Shown in pieces: positions 16,588 through 25,626 of a stretch of 64,000 bases of DNA. This DNA is from Lichenibacterium ramalinae (lineage in GTDB: Bacteria > Pseudomonadota > Alphaproteobacteria > Rhizobiales > Beijerinckiaceae). Position 1 is the first letter of the stretch. Each line of letters opens with the position of its first letter. The notes beneath the pieces were generated by a model. It was not told where the DNA came from. It saw only the letters and a program-made list of their open reading frames with translations, and searched no databases. The translations under genes were made by a program, and so were the position numbers. Location: NCBI RefSeq assembly GCF_004137085.1, contig NZ_QYBC01000007.1:62001-126000 (forward strand). Reading direction: 5' to 3'.

Positions 16588-17862
16588 TCAGGGCGCGACC
16601 GGCAGGCCGCTGGCCCCGGCGATCTGGTCGGCGGCGACACGGAGCGCCTCGTCGGCCGTCTTGTAGCGGCCGTCGAGATAGTCGTTCACCACCACCTTCA
16701 TCACGCCGCGCGCGTCGGTGAAGTAGGGCGTCGCGTTGTAGGGCACGATGCGGGGCAGGGTCTCCAGCATGTCTGCCCACACCTTCTGGCCGCCCCAGAA
16801 CGGCTGGTCCTGCTTGACGTAGGGATCGTCGACCGCGCTCAGCAGCGCCGGCACGAGGCCGCGATACTTCATCATGCTGATCTGCCCGGCGTCGGTCCCG
16901 AGCGCGTAGCTGACGAAGGCCCAGGCTGCCGGCTTGTTGGCCGTGGCGGCGATCGCCAGCGAGGACCCGCCGATGTTGGATGCGCGTCTGCCACCGGCTT
17001 CGAAGGCCGGCATCGGGTAGACGCCCCACCGCCCGCTCTGGTCGGCGTCGTTAGAGCGGATCGTGCCCTCGTACCAGCCGCCGTAGAGCTGCGACGCCGC
17101 CGCTCCCGTCTTGTCGAACTGGATCTGCTCGTCCCAGCCGCCGACGTTCAGGATGCCGGCGTCCCACACGTCCTTCACCTTCGCCAGGGCTTTGGCGCAG
17201 CCGGGCCGGGCCACCGTGATGCTGCGCCCGTCGTCGCTGAAGTAATAGCAGCCGTTCTGCACGGCGAGCATCCGGAACCACTCGTCGTCCGTACCCTTGT
17301 AGATCGTCGCCATCTTGACCTTGCCGCCCGTCGCGGCCGACAGCTTCTTGCCGGCCGCGATGAAGTCGTCCCAGGTCGCGATGGCTTGAGGGTCGATCCC
17401 GGCCTGCTTGTAGAGGTCGCGTCGATAGAAGACCGTGACGGGCCCGCTGTCCCACGGCATCGCGAAGACCTTGCCGTCGGCCTGGAGGTCGAGCTGCTTG
17501 AAAGCCGGGAACTTGTTCGCGTAGGCATCGTAGCCGAGCGGCTTCATGTCGGCGAAGCACGCGGGGAAGCGGTTCCAAAGGAGGCCCGCCTCCTGGTTCT
17601 CGACGATGGTCACGTCTGGCATGTCGGTGCCGCCCGCCGCACAATCGGCGGCGACGCGGTCGTGCAGGTCGCTGTGGCCCATGTTGACGACCTTGACGGT
17701 CACGCCGGGGTGCTCGGCGTTGAACGCCGGGACGATGTGTTCGAGCGCTTCGGCGGCGATGTTCCATCCCCACACCGTGATGGTCCCGCTCGGCTTGTCG
17801 GCCGCCAACGCCGGGGCGGTCATGCCCGCCAGCAGGGCGGCGGTCAGTCGCAGGCTACGCAT
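16588..17862 (-). CDS. Sugar ABC transporter substrate-binding protein (family 1)
   Basis: This 424-residue periplasmic protein starts with a Sec signal peptide (MRSLRLTAALLAGMTAPALAA) and continues ITVWGWNIAAEALEHIVPAFNAEHPGVTVKVV, the standard opening of CUT1 sugar-binding proteins. MPWDSGPVTVFYRRDLYKQAGI is another family hallmark. The ATG at 17862 has GGAGG seven bases upstream. The gene follows the GH42 gene by 115 bases, which may allow separate or boosted expression. The ligand is likely an oligo-galactoside, inferred from neighbours only. Confidence 0.92.
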   Translation of the reverse strand: MRSLRLTAALLAGMTAPALAADKPSGTITVWGWNIAAEALEHIVPAFNAEHPGVTVKVVNMGHSDLHDRVAADCAAGGTDMPDVTIVENQEAGLLWNRFPACFADMKPLGYDAYANKFPAFKQLDLQADGKVFAMPWDSGPVTVFYRRDLYKQAGIDPQAIATWDDFIAAGKKLSAATGGKVKMATIYKGTDDEWFRMLAVQNGCYYFSDDGRSITVARPGCAKALAKVKDVWDAGILNVGGWDEQIQFDKTGAAASQLYGGWYEGTIRSNDADQSGRWGVYPMPAFEAGGRRASNIGGSSLAIAATANKPAAWAFVSYALGTDAGQISMMKYRGLVPALLSAVDDPYVKQDQPFWGGQKVWADMLETLPRIVPYNATPYFTDARGVMKVVVNDYLDGRYKTADEALRVAADQIAGASGLPVAP

Positions 17863-17977
17863 GAGTATTCCTCCGATGTCGTGACCCCTGCGGGCATCGC
17901 GGGGCCGTTTTTGCCTTGGGCCGAAGCCGGGTTCCGGGCGGGGCGCGAGCCCCAGACCGAAGGGGGTGAGGCGGCGC

Positions 17978-19909
17978 TCAGCACCGCCAGGCGGCGACGT
18001 CCTGCGGAGCGACCCGCCGGCCGCCGAGCACGAAGGCGGCACCCGCCGGCGCCGGCGCCTCCACGGCGTCCGGCCCGAAGTTCAGCGCGAAGGTCAGCGA
18101 GCCGCGCCGCTGCAGCCGCAGCCCGCGTGGCAACCGCGCCGACTCCAGCCCCGCCTCGCCCACCACGTAGGCCATCACAGCGGCGAGCAGGGTCGGATCC
18201 GGGCAGGCTGCGAGGTAATGGTGGCGGCCCGCCGCGTAGAACGCTCCCTCGCCATCGTCGAAACGAGCCAGAGGCTCGAGGTCGGATTCGATGAACTCGC
18301 GCCACAGCCCCCCCGCGCCCGCCACCGTGCCCGCGACTGCCACGGGCATCTCGGGCCGGAGGGTTTCGACGCGGGCGACCTTGAGGGGGATGAGGTCCTG
18401 CAGCCGGCCTGGCGGAAGGTTCGGCGGGATCGCGAAGTCGGCCGTCTTGGCGCCGGTCCGGGGCCCGTAGAGGACGACGCCCCCCGCGTCGCGGAAGCTC
18501 GCGAGCGCCGCCTCGGACACGGTGCCGAGCGTCGGCACGACCGTGAGGGCGTAGCCGGACAGGTCGTCGCCGGGGCGCAGGACGTCCACGTCGAGGCCCA
18601 GCCCGCGCAACTCCGTGTACCAGGAGAGCAGGATCGACTTGTAGGTGAACTCACGGCTTTGCGGCAGGAAGCGGGTGATCCACTCGGTTTCGAGGTCGAC
18701 GACGAGCGCCACGGGCGCCCGCGCCGGCGGGTCGAGCGGCAGCGCCGCCAGTTCGCGCGCGACCTGCGCGGCCTCGTGCCCGCCGCGGTCGAGCCGGTCG
18801 TCCGGTCGGTTCAGGGCCGCATGCATCTGTTCCTGCGCGTAGGGCACCTGGCGCCAGCGGAAGTAGGACACGACCTCGGCACCCTGGGCGAGGGCCTGCC
18901 ACGTCCAGAGCCGCACCATGCCGGGCAAGGGCGCCGGATTGTGCTCCGCCCAGTTCACCGGACCCGGCTGCTGCTCCATGATCCAGAAGCGGCCGCGGCC
19001 GGCCGCGCGGTAGAAGTCGTTGCTGAAGCCGGGCACGTCCGGGTGGCCGGTGCGGGCGAACACCTGGTTTTCGTCGCCCGGCAGCGTCAGACGGTCGGTG
19101 TGCCCGAGCGGGTAGCTGTCCCAGGAGGCGAAGTCGTAGGCCCGCATGGCGTCGAACGGGTCGAGCTCGAAGAACATGCCCATGAAGTTCGTGGTGACGA
19201 ACTGATCGCGCGACGCGGCACGGATCGTGTCGGCCTGCATCTGGCCGTAGGCGGCGATCCGGTCGCTGGAATAGCGCTGGAAGTCGAGCAGGTGGGCTGG
19301 CGCCGCGTCCGCGACCACGAGGTGCGGTGCGTCGACCTCGGCGAAGCTGCCGTATTCCATGCTCCAGAAGACGGTGCCCCAGGCCGCGTTGAGCGCCTCG
19401 ACCGTGCCGTAGCGCCGCTCCAGCCAGAGCCGAAAGCCGGCCTCCGCGGCGGGGCTGTAGCAGACGGCGCTGTCGTGGCAGCCGAACTCGTTGTCGACCT
19501 GCCAGCCCGCCACGTGCGGATCGCGGCCGTACCGCTCCGCCATGAGGGCAACGATGCGCCGGCTCTCCTCCCAGAACACCGGGCTCGACAGGTCGGTGTG
19601 GCGGCGCCCGCCGTGGCGCCGACGGCGGCCCTGGGCGTCCACCATCAGCACCTCGGGCGAGCGGTCGGCGAGCCATTTCGGGGGTGTCGCCGTGGGGGTG
19701 CCGAGCACCACTCTCAGGCCGGCGGCGCCGAGGATCGCGATCACCTCGTCGAGCCATTCGAAGCGCAGCTCGCCGGGCCGTGGCTCCAGGCGCGACCAGG
19801 CGAACTCGGCCACGCGCACGAAGGAGATGCCGACCTCCCGCATGCGGCGCGCGTCCTCGGCCCACATCGCCGCCGGCCATTGTTCGGGGTAGTAGCAGAC
19901 ACCCAGCAT
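17978..19909 (-). CDS. Beta-galactosidase, glycoside hydrolase family 42
   Basis: This 643-residue GH42 enzyme cleaves terminal beta-galactosides with retention of configuration. It opens MLGVCYYPEQWP, the GH42 fingerprint. The acid/base is Glu141 in WQVDNEFGCH and the nucleophile is Glu312 in WIMEQQPGPVNW. The catalytic TIM barrel spans about 1-380, a trimerisation domain follows to about 580, and a small C-terminal beta domain ends the protein. There is no signal peptide, so it acts on imported oligosaccharides. AAAGGACG precedes the start. It lies between the ATPase and binding-protein genes of the same importer. Confidence 0.95.
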   Translation of the reverse strand: MLGVCYYPEQWPAAMWAEDARRMREVGISFVRVAEFAWSRLEPRPGELRFEWLDEVIAILGAAGLRVVLGTPTATPPKWLADRSPEVLMVDAQGRRRRHGGRRHTDLSSPVFWEESRRIVALMAERYGRDPHVAGWQVDNEFGCHDSAVCYSPAAEAGFRLWLERRYGTVEALNAAWGTVFWSMEYGSFAEVDAPHLVVADAAPAHLLDFQRYSSDRIAAYGQMQADTIRAASRDQFVTTNFMGMFFELDPFDAMRAYDFASWDSYPLGHTDRLTLPGDENQVFARTGHPDVPGFSNDFYRAAGRGRFWIMEQQPGPVNWAEHNPAPLPGMVRLWTWQALAQGAEVVSYFRWRQVPYAQEQMHAALNRPDDRLDRGGHEAAQVARELAALPLDPPARAPVALVVDLETEWITRFLPQSREFTYKSILLSWYTELRGLGLDVDVLRPGDDLSGYALTVVPTLGTVSEAALASFRDAGGVVLYGPRTGAKTADFAIPPNLPPGRLQDLIPLKVARVETLRPEMPVAVAGTVAGAGGLWREFIESDLEPLARFDDGEGAFYAAGRHHYLAACPDPTLLAAVMAYVVGEAGLESARLPRGLRLQRRGSLTFALNFGPDAVEAPAPAGAAFVLGGRRVAPQDVAAWRC

Positions 19910-19937
19910 CGTCCGTCCTTTCAGTGATCCCGCGCCG

Positions 19938-20999
19938 TCAGCGCAGGCGTCGCCCTTCGCCGTCGAAGACGCGCAGGTCGCGCGGCTCGAGACCCACCGT
20001 CACGGTTTCGCCGGCCCGCGCGGCCGCGAGCCCGCGCCGCTCGACGACGAGCCGCTCCGCTCCCGGTGTGGTGCCGTAGAGGTACGACACGCCGCCAAGC
20101 TGCTCGGCGACCTCGACCGTCACGGCCAGCCGCACCGGGCCGTCGTCCCGGAGGTGCTCGGGGCGGATGCCGACCTGGACGGGCGTGCCCGGCGCCGGCG
20201 GCCCGCTGCGCCACGGCACGGTCGCGCGCGTGCCCGCGAAGGCGACGCCGCCGCCGGGCTCCGCCGTGCCGCGCAGGAAGTTCATCCGGGGCGAGCCGAT
20301 GAAGCCGGCCACGAAAGCGGTGGCGGGGTCGTCGTAAAGCTCGAGGGGCGCCCCGGTCTGCTCGACGCGCCCGCCGCGCAGCACGACGATCCGGTCGGCC
20401 AGCGTCATGGCCTCCGTCTGGTCGTGCGTGACGTAGATCATCGTGTTGCCGAGCCGGCGGTGCAGCCCGGCGATCTCCACCCGCATCTGCACCCTGAGTT
20501 CGGCGTCGAGGTTCGACAGCGGCTCGTCGAACAGGAAGACCTCCGGCTCGCGCATGATGGCGCGCCCGATCGCCACCCGCTGGCGCTGGCCACCCGACAG
20601 CTGGGCGGGCTTGCGGTCGAGCAGGCTATCGAGCTGGAGGATGCCGGCCGCCCTCTGCAGCCGCCGCTCCGTCTCCGCCCGCGACGTGCCGGTCGCGCGC
20701 AGCCCGAAGCCCATGTTGCCGCGCACCGTCATGTGGGGATAGAGCGCGTAGGACTGGAACACCATGCCGATCCCGCGGGCCGCGGGCTCGACGTCGTTCA
20801 CCGGCCGCGAGCCGATGCGGATCGTGCCGCCCGAAACGCTTTCGAGGCCGGCGATCATGCGCAGGAGCGTGGACTTGCCGCAGCCCGAAGGCCCGACGAA
20901 GACGCAGAACGAGCCGTCCTCGATCGCGAGGTCGACGCCGTGGATCACATCCAAGGCGCCGAAGCGCTTGCGCACGGCTTCGAGGTCGACGCGGCTCAT
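19938..20999 (-). CDS. Sugar ABC transporter ATP-binding protein (MsmK/UgpC/MalK type)
   Basis: This 353-residue ATPase energises the CUT1 importer of this operon. Walker [10 protein letters not shown] is at about 37-45, signature LSGGQRQRV at about 134, Walker [14 protein letters not shown], and switch His in YVTHDQTEAM. A C-terminal TOBE/regulatory domain follows from about 240 (GIRPEHL). It sits between lacI and the GH42 gene and starts 87 bases after the lacI stop. A related but distinct copy serves the amino-sugar operon at 47356-48357. Confidence 0.94.
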   Translation of the reverse strand: MSRVDLEAVRKRFGALDVIHGVDLAIEDGSFCVFVGPSGCGKSTLLRMIAGLESVSGGTIRIGSRPVNDVEPAARGIGMVFQSYALYPHMTVRGNMGFGLRATGTSRAETERRLQRAAGILQLDSLLDRKPAQLSGGQRQRVAIGRAIMREPEVFLFDEPLSNLDAELRVQMRVEIAGLHRRLGNTMIYVTHDQTEAMTLADRIVVLRGGRVEQTGAPLELYDDPATAFVAGFIGSPRMNFLRGTAEPGGGVAFAGTRATVPWRSGPPAPGTPVQVGIRPEHLRDDGPVRLAVTVEVAEQLGGVSYLYGTTPGAERLVVERRGLAAARAGETVTVGLEPRDLRVFDGEGRRLR

Positions 21000-21086
21000 G
21001 GCGTCCGCGGCCCCTGGCGTCCCTTCCCGTGCATCTCTTCCTCCCTCAAGGCCGGCTTTTCGACGCCGCCCGTCTCGTTGCTCGTT

Positions 21087-22100
21087 TCAGGGCGCCTGCG
21101 CGGTGCTGGCGCGCCTGACGAGGCTCGGCCGGCCCACGATGCGCAGCGCGTCGCGCGCCAGCGCGTCCGGCTCGGCGATCAGATCCAGAAGCGCGTTCAC
21201 CGACGCATCGGCGATGCGCCGCGTGTCGATGTCGACGGTGGTCAGCGCTGGGCGCATCTCGGCCGCCAGCCAGATGTCGGTGATGCCGACGACGGAAAGC
21301 TCACGCGGCACGGCCAGCCCCCGCTCTCCCGCGGCCTGGATGGCGCCGATGCCGAGCAGGTCGTTCGTCGCCAGGATGGCGGTCGGCCGGGGCTCGGCCT
21401 CGAGCAGGCGCATCGCGGCCCGGTGGCCGCCCCCGATGCTGTCCTCCTCCAAGGTGGCTCCGCCCAGGACGCCGGCCTCGCGCAGCCTGGCGGTGGCCCC
21501 CTCCAGGCGCGCGCCATGCGAGACGCGGTCCCCCCGGGCGCCGGCCAGGACCGCGATGCGCCGGTGTCCCAGCGCGAGCAGGTGGTCGGCGGCGAGCCGG
21601 CCGGCCTCGCGGAAGTCGAGCGTCACGCAGGGCAGCGAGGGATGGTCCGCCGCGTCCTCCCACATGGCCAGCACGGTCGGGACACCGTTCGGGACGGCCG
21701 ACAGCAGGTCGGCGCGACCAAGGTCGCTCCCGAGGATCAGCACGCCTCCCGACAAGCGCCCGGCCACCGCGCCGAGGTAGGCCGTATCGAGCGTGCCGTC
21801 GGGCTTCGCGGCGTGGCAGACCAGCAGGAAGTGGTCGCGCCGGCGCGCGGCGCGCTCCGCCTCGAGAGCGAACATCGAGTAGAACGGGTTGGCGAGGTCG
21901 GAGAACACCATGGCGATCGTCGGCGCGCGGCCATTGGCGAGCGCCTGCGCCATCGGGTTGGGCCGATAGCCGAGGCGCTGGGCCACCTCGCGGACGCGGG
22001 CGGACGTTTCCGCGCCGACGAAGCCGCGATTGCGCAGGACGTTGGAGACCGTCGCCCCCGACACGCCGGCGATCAGCGCGATGTCCCTCAGCGTCGTCAC
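21087..22100 (-). CDS. LacI-family transcriptional regulator
   Basis: This 337-residue repressor has the LacI headpiece at residues 1-55: TLRDIALIAGVSGATVSNVLRNRG with hinge helix YRPNPMAQAL. A type-1 periplasmic-binding-fold effector domain follows, ending in VDIDTRRIADASVNALLDLI. The start is GTG at 22100, preceded by GGAGAGGG. The gene heads the galactosidase operon, and a perfect palindrome ten bases upstream of the start implies autoregulation. The effector is probably a galactoside or a product of GH42 action. Confidence 0.94.
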   Translation of the reverse strand: MTTLRDIALIAGVSGATVSNVLRNRGFVGAETSARVREVAQRLGYRPNPMAQALANGRAPTIAMVFSDLANPFYSMFALEAERAARRRDHFLLVCHAAKPDGTLDTAYLGAVAGRLSGGVLILGSDLGRADLLSAVPNGVPTVLAMWEDAADHPSLPCVTLDFREAGRLAADHLLALGHRRIAVLAGARGDRVSHGARLEGATARLREAGVLGGATLEEDSIGGGHRAAMRLLEAEPRPTAILATNDLLGIGAIQAAGERGLAVPRELSVVGITDIWLAAEMRPALTTVDIDTRRIADASVNALLDLIAEPDALARDALRIVGRPSLVRRASTAQAP

Positions 22101-22110
22101 GTTCCCTCTC

Positions 22111-22126
22111 CGTTAAGCGCTTAACG
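22111..22126. promoter_or_regulatory. LacI-family operator palindrome
   Basis: CGTTAAGCGCTTAACG is a perfect 16-base palindrome with the central CG dyad typical of LacI/GalR operators. It lies ten bases upstream of the lacI start codon, where bound repressor would block its transcription or initiation. TTGACC at 22156-22151 (minus strand) is a possible -35 element but no good -10 was seen. Confidence 0.85.
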
Positions 22127-22632
22127 CAAGGTGGCCGACTTGCAGGCGTCGGTCAACGGGGGATCGGCACGCGCGCTCACGTTTCAACCTCACCGGTTCG
22201 AACCGAGGCGCCGCATGGGGCATCCGACACACGGCCGCGCGCCGAACAGCGCGGGGCCGAAGGGTTCGGGGGACGGACGGCTGTCGGCCGCTCGACCCTG
22301 CGGCGTCGCCGCCCCGAGCCGCCCGGCAGGGGAGAACCGTGACCTCAACGATGAGCGCCCGCCGTCACCGACGGGCCGCCCCCGCAAACGGCGCAGCGGA
22401 TCAGGCCGGCGGGAGGGTCCCTCAGTCGCCGCTTGCACCCGAACGTCGCGCCATGCGCGGCCGGCCGGGCCAGGGCGTCGAGGGCGGTCCGTCGCGCCTT
22501 CGCTCGTCCCAGAGCCTCTGGTCGACGACGCGCGACTGGGGCACTTCACCACCCAGCCCTCGCCCGGCACCCGTCACGGGCGGATCACCGACGCTCCGCC
22601 TCGGAGCACGACAGGCGACCCGCCGGCGAAGC
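22127..22632. other. Intergenic spacer, nothing identified
   Basis: About 500 GC-rich bases separate the lacI operator from the end of the next minus-strand gene. The long plus-strand frame here (about 22131-22829) is Arg/Pro-rich and overlaps the next gene antisense. I see no RNA gene, terminator with a T-run, or repeat. Confidence 0.55.
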
Positions 22633-23538
22633 TCAGCCGACATCCGGGGTCGCCGGCGCATCCGGGGCGACCGCCTGGGCGAGAGGGAAGCTCTGCGCCA
22701 GGACGAAATAGTCCATCTCGCCCAGCCCTTGGCGCCGTGCAGCCTCGAAACGTCGGCGAACGACGTCGCTCAACACCGTCGAAACGCCGGCCGCGGCCGC
22801 GACGTCGCCGATCAGTTCGAGATCCTTGATCATCTGTTCGATCGAAAATGACGGCTCGAAATCCTGCCTCACCACGGCTTCCTGCTTGTAGGCGAGCAGG
22901 GGTGAGCCGACGGCACTCTGGCAGATCACGTCCATGAGCACCGAAACGGGGAGCCCGCCGCAGCGGCCGATGGCGAGCGCCTCCGCGAGCAGGGCCGAGG
23001 TGCCGCCGAGGATCACGTTGACGGCGAGCTTCAGGTAGCGGGCCTCGTCGCCCTCGCCCACCCAGAACTGGCGGGCCGAGAAACAGGCCAGCACGGGCTC
23101 GACCCTGAGCCAAGCTTCTCTGGGGCCCGACACCATGGCGGAGAGTTGCGCGGATCCGGCCGTGACGGTGCTGCCCGACACCGGCGCCCTGAGGTAGGGC
23201 ACGGAGCGGGCGTCGAGCGCCGCCGCGATCTCGGCCGAGAGCCGGGGCGAGACCGTGCTGACGTCGACGAAGATCTGCGGGGCGCGCAGATGCCGGGCGA
23301 AGCCGTCCTCGCCGAGCACGAGGTCGTGCAGCACCTCGTCGCGCGCCACCGTCGTGATGACGATATCGGTCTCTGCCGCGAGCTGCTCGATGGATTGCGC
23401 CACCCGGGCCCCGGCCGCCACGGCGCTGGCGCGGTTCTCGGGCAAGGGTTCGAGCACGACCACCTCGTGGCCTCCGGACAGCACCGCCCGGACCATCGGA
23501 CTGCCCATCTTGCCGATGCCGGCCCAGCCGATCAGCAT
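22633..23538 (-). CDS. NAD(P)-dependent 3-hydroxyisobutyrate dehydrogenase-family oxidoreductase (paralogue 1)
   Basis: This 301-residue beta-hydroxyacid dehydrogenase has an N-terminal Rossmann fold (GWAGIGKMGSPM), the substrate-binding segment RAPVSGSTVTAG near 117-127 and the catalytic lysine Lys170 in ARYLKLAVN. The family reduces or oxidises beta-hydroxy acids such as tartronate semialdehyde, threonate derivatives or sulfolactaldehyde. It is closely similar along its length to the protein encoded at 26711-27604. It is divergent from the Zn-alcohol dehydrogenase gene at 23783, with a shared 244-base promoter region containing a strong inverted repeat. The exact substrate is unknown. Confidence 0.88.
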   Translation of the reverse strand: MLIGWAGIGKMGSPMVRAVLSGGHEVVVLEPLPENRASAVAAGARVAQSIEQLAAETDIVITTVARDEVLHDLVLGEDGFARHLRAPQIFVDVSTVSPRLSAEIAAALDARSVPYLRAPVSGSTVTAGSAQLSAMVSGPREAWLRVEPVLACFSARQFWVGEGDEARYLKLAVNVILGGTSALLAEALAIGRCGGLPVSVLMDVICQSAVGSPLLAYKQEAVVRQDFEPSFSIEQMIKDLELIGDVAAAAGVSTVLSDVVRRRFEAARRQGLGEMDYFVLAQSFPLAQAVAPDAPATPDVG

Positions 23539-23660
23539 GCTCGCCCCCCTGACCGCCCGTGGCGCGACCGCGGATGTCCCGCCCAGGCCGCCCGTGCCTG
23601 TCGCGACCCTTTCGGGTCCTGGCGCGGATCCTCGCCGAGGGGGCGGCAGCCGTCCCGGTG

Positions 23661-23685
23661 CAAGATATCCATCCTGGATATCTTG
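23661..23685. promoter_or_regulatory. Inverted-repeat operator candidate in divergent promoter
   Basis: CAAGATATCC and GGATATCTTG form a perfect ten-base inverted repeat with a five-base spacer (ATCCT). It is AT-rich in very GC-rich surroundings and lies between two divergent oxidoreductase genes, 98 bases upstream of the plus-strand gene. Its symmetry suits a dimeric regulator. No matching regulator gene is encoded nearby. Confidence 0.7.
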
Positions 23686-23782
23686 AGGCTAGGTTCTGTT
23701 GTGCGGACGAATAGGTTCGGTGCAGTGCCAAAGGGGAGCATCGCGCGAGCGAAAGCCTCCGGACCGACTTGGGGGAGGATCC

Positions 23783-24853
23783 ATGCGCGCCGTTCGCTTT
23801 CACGACAAACGCGACATTCGCGTCGACGACGTCCCGGCGCCGCAAGGCCGCCTGAAGGAGACCGACGTGCTGATCCGGCCGATCCTGTGCGGCATCTGCG
23901 GGACGGATCTGCACGAATATGTCGCCGGTCCGATCGTGACGGCGACCGAACCGCATCTCTACACGGGCGCCAAGCTTCCGCAGATCCTCGGCCATGAATT
24001 CTCCGCCGAGGTGCTGGACATCGGGTCGGCCGTGTCCAACGTGAAGGCGGGCGATCGGGTCTCCATTCAGCCGCTCGTCTCGCCCCGCGACGATTACTAC
24101 GGCCGCCGCGGTCTCTACCATCTCAGCGAGAAGATGGGGTGTATCGGCCTGTCCTGGGACTGGGGCGGCATGGCCGAGCGGGCCGTCGTCAACAGCTACA
24201 ATGTCTTCAAGGTGTCGGACGGCGTCAGCGACGTCCAGGCTGCCATGATCGAGCCGGCGGCCGTGGCGCTCTACGGCGTCGACCGCGGTGGCGTGCAGGC
24301 GGGATCCACGGTCCTGGTGTCGGGCGTCGGCCCGATCGGGGCACTGACGCTGCTGGCGGCGCGCGCCGCCGGGGCCAGCGTGATCATCGTGTCGGAGCCG
24401 AACCCGCATCGCCGCGATCTCGCCCAGCGCCTCGTCCCCGACGCGCTGGTGGTGGATCCCAGGGCCGTGGACGTGGCCGAGTTCGTCAAGGACCACACCG
24501 AGGAGGGGGTCGGCGTCGACGTCGCGCTCGAATGCGTCGGGCTCGAGGCGTCGCTGAACGCCTGTGCCAAGGCGGTGCGGCGCCGGGGGTCGGTGGTCCA
24601 GGTGGGGCTGCACATGCGGCCGGCGTCGGTCGACGCCATGCTGTGGGCCCTGAAGGACATCACCGTGGAAGCGACGTGGTGCTACCCCACCACGGTCTGG
24701 CCGCGGATCGCCGGCATGATCGCGGCGGGCCTCTATCCCGTCGAGAAGATCGTGACGGCGACCATCGATCCCGACGACGTGGTGGCCAAGGGCTTCGAAA
24801 CCCTGCTCGACCCCTCGGGCGCCAACATGAAGATCCTGGTCCGCGCCAGCTGA
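23783..24853 (+). CDS. Zinc-dependent alcohol/polyol dehydrogenase (butanediol/sorbitol dehydrogenase-like)
   Basis: This 356-residue medium-chain dehydrogenase has catalytic zinc ligands in CGICGTDLHEY (Cys near 37) and GHEFSAEV (His-Glu near 70), and a Rossmann motif GVGPIGAL near 175. The region where many family members bind structural zinc with four cysteines is replaced by a DDYYGRRGLYHLSEKMGC loop, so only the catalytic zinc is likely. The layout resembles 2,3-butanediol or polyol dehydrogenases. The ATG at 23783 has GGGGGAGG just upstream. It is followed after 47 bases by a YciI-like gene on the same strand. Confidence 0.9.
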   Translation: MRAVRFHDKRDIRVDDVPAPQGRLKETDVLIRPILCGICGTDLHEYVAGPIVTATEPHLYTGAKLPQILGHEFSAEVLDIGSAVSNVKAGDRVSIQPLVSPRDDYYGRRGLYHLSEKMGCIGLSWDWGGMAERAVVNSYNVFKVSDGVSDVQAAMIEPAAVALYGVDRGGVQAGSTVLVSGVGPIGALTLLAARAAGASVIIVSEPNPHRRDLAQRLVPDALVVDPRAVDVAEFVKDHTEEGVGVDVALECVGLEASLNACAKAVRRRGSVVQVGLHMRPASVDAMLWALKDITVEATWCYPTTVWPRIAGMIAAGLYPVEKIVTATIDPDDVVAKGFETLLDPSGANMKILVRAS

Positions 24854-24900
24854 GGCCGCGATAGCGCTCGACCCGATCCGCTTGAGAGCAAGGACAGAAG

Positions 24901-25185
24901 ATGCATTTCGTCATTCACGCCCTGGACAAGGCCGGCGCCCTCCCGACCCGTCTCGCCAATTACGAGGCCCACAAGGCCTATCTGGCACAGGCCAAGGTCA
25001 AGACCGTCATGTCGGGCCCGCTCGTGGCGGACGACGGCGAGACCATGATCGGCAGCTGCTTCGTCATCGAGGCGGACACCAAGGACGAGGTTCTGGCCTT
25101 CCACGACAACGATCCCTTCAAGGCCGCCGGCGTGTGGGAACACGTCCACATCAACCCGTTCCTGAAGCGCGTCGACAACCGCTGA
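24901..25185 (+). CDS. YciI-like protein
   Basis: This 94-residue protein has the ferredoxin-like YciI fold, recognised by FVIHALDKAGALPTRLANYEAHKAYL, MSGPLVADDGE and the HDNDPFKAAGVWEHVHINPF ending. The conserved histidine (YEAHKAYL) and aspartate (NDPF) form the family's putative catalytic pair. YciI-like proteins are mostly uncharacterised; some act as small hydrolases or dehalogenases in aromatic catabolism. It is co-oriented with the Zn-dehydrogenase gene and convergent with a second, shorter-motif YciI gene 51 bases away. Confidence 0.85.
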   Translation: MHFVIHALDKAGALPTRLANYEAHKAYLAQAKVKTVMSGPLVADDGETMIGSCFVIEADTKDEVLAFHDNDPFKAAGVWEHVHINPFLKRVDNR

Positions 25186-25236
25186 GACGCGAGGCGACGG
25201 CCGGCCGACGGGCTCGCGGCGGCCGGGCGCCGGCCC

Positions 25237-25536
25237 TCACGCAGCCAGGTAGGGATTGCCGCGCCGCCACAGCCAGGGCCGGACCTCCGTCGCGGCGAAG
25301 AGCCCCGCCTCGACATAGGGATCGCGGCTCACGAAGGCCTCGATGGCCGCCTGGGTGTCGGCCTCGAGGATCAGCAGCGAACCGCATTCGCCGCCCTCCG
25401 GGTCGAGGAGCGGGCCCGACTGCAGGACGCGGAGACCGGGCGCGGCGGCGTCGAGATGCGCCATGTGCCGGACCTTGGTGTCGGCGCGCAGCGCGGACGA
25501 GTCCGGGCGATCTTTGGCGATCACGGCGAAGAACAT
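25237..25536 (-). CDS. YciI-like protein (second copy)
   Basis: This 99-residue protein shares the YciI pattern: MFFAVIAKDRPDSSALRADTKVRHMAHLD, a SGPLLDPEG turn and a SRDPYVEAGLFAATEVRPW ending. The His in RHMAHL and Asp in SRDPY match the family's conserved pair. I chose the ATG at 25536 because it begins the first beta strand and has GGAG upstream; the open frame continues upstream without similarity. It is about 90 bases downstream of the PRISE-type reductase gene on the same strand, so it probably ends that operon. Confidence 0.82.
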   Translation of the reverse strand: MFFAVIAKDRPDSSALRADTKVRHMAHLDAAAPGLRVLQSGPLLDPEGGECGSLLILEADTQAAIEAFVSRDPYVEAGLFAATEVRPWLWRRGNPYLAA

Positions 25537-25626
25537 GCGTCGGGCTCCGGGTTCGCGGCACCCGCCGCCCCGGCCGGGAGCCGAGGTGGCGGGAAGGCAT
25601 CGGGACGGGTCGGCCACGCTGGCCGC

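Noticed and set aside
17900-17925. GC-rich inverted pair followed by TTTTT on the plus strand, between galactosidase and binding-protein genes
   Set aside because: Only four base pairs are solid and no plus-strand gene lies upstream; it is probably chance.
22131-22829. Plus-strand frame of 232 codons after lacI
   Set aside because: Arg/Pro/Ser-rich, overlaps the HIBADH-family gene on the other strand and shows no family features.
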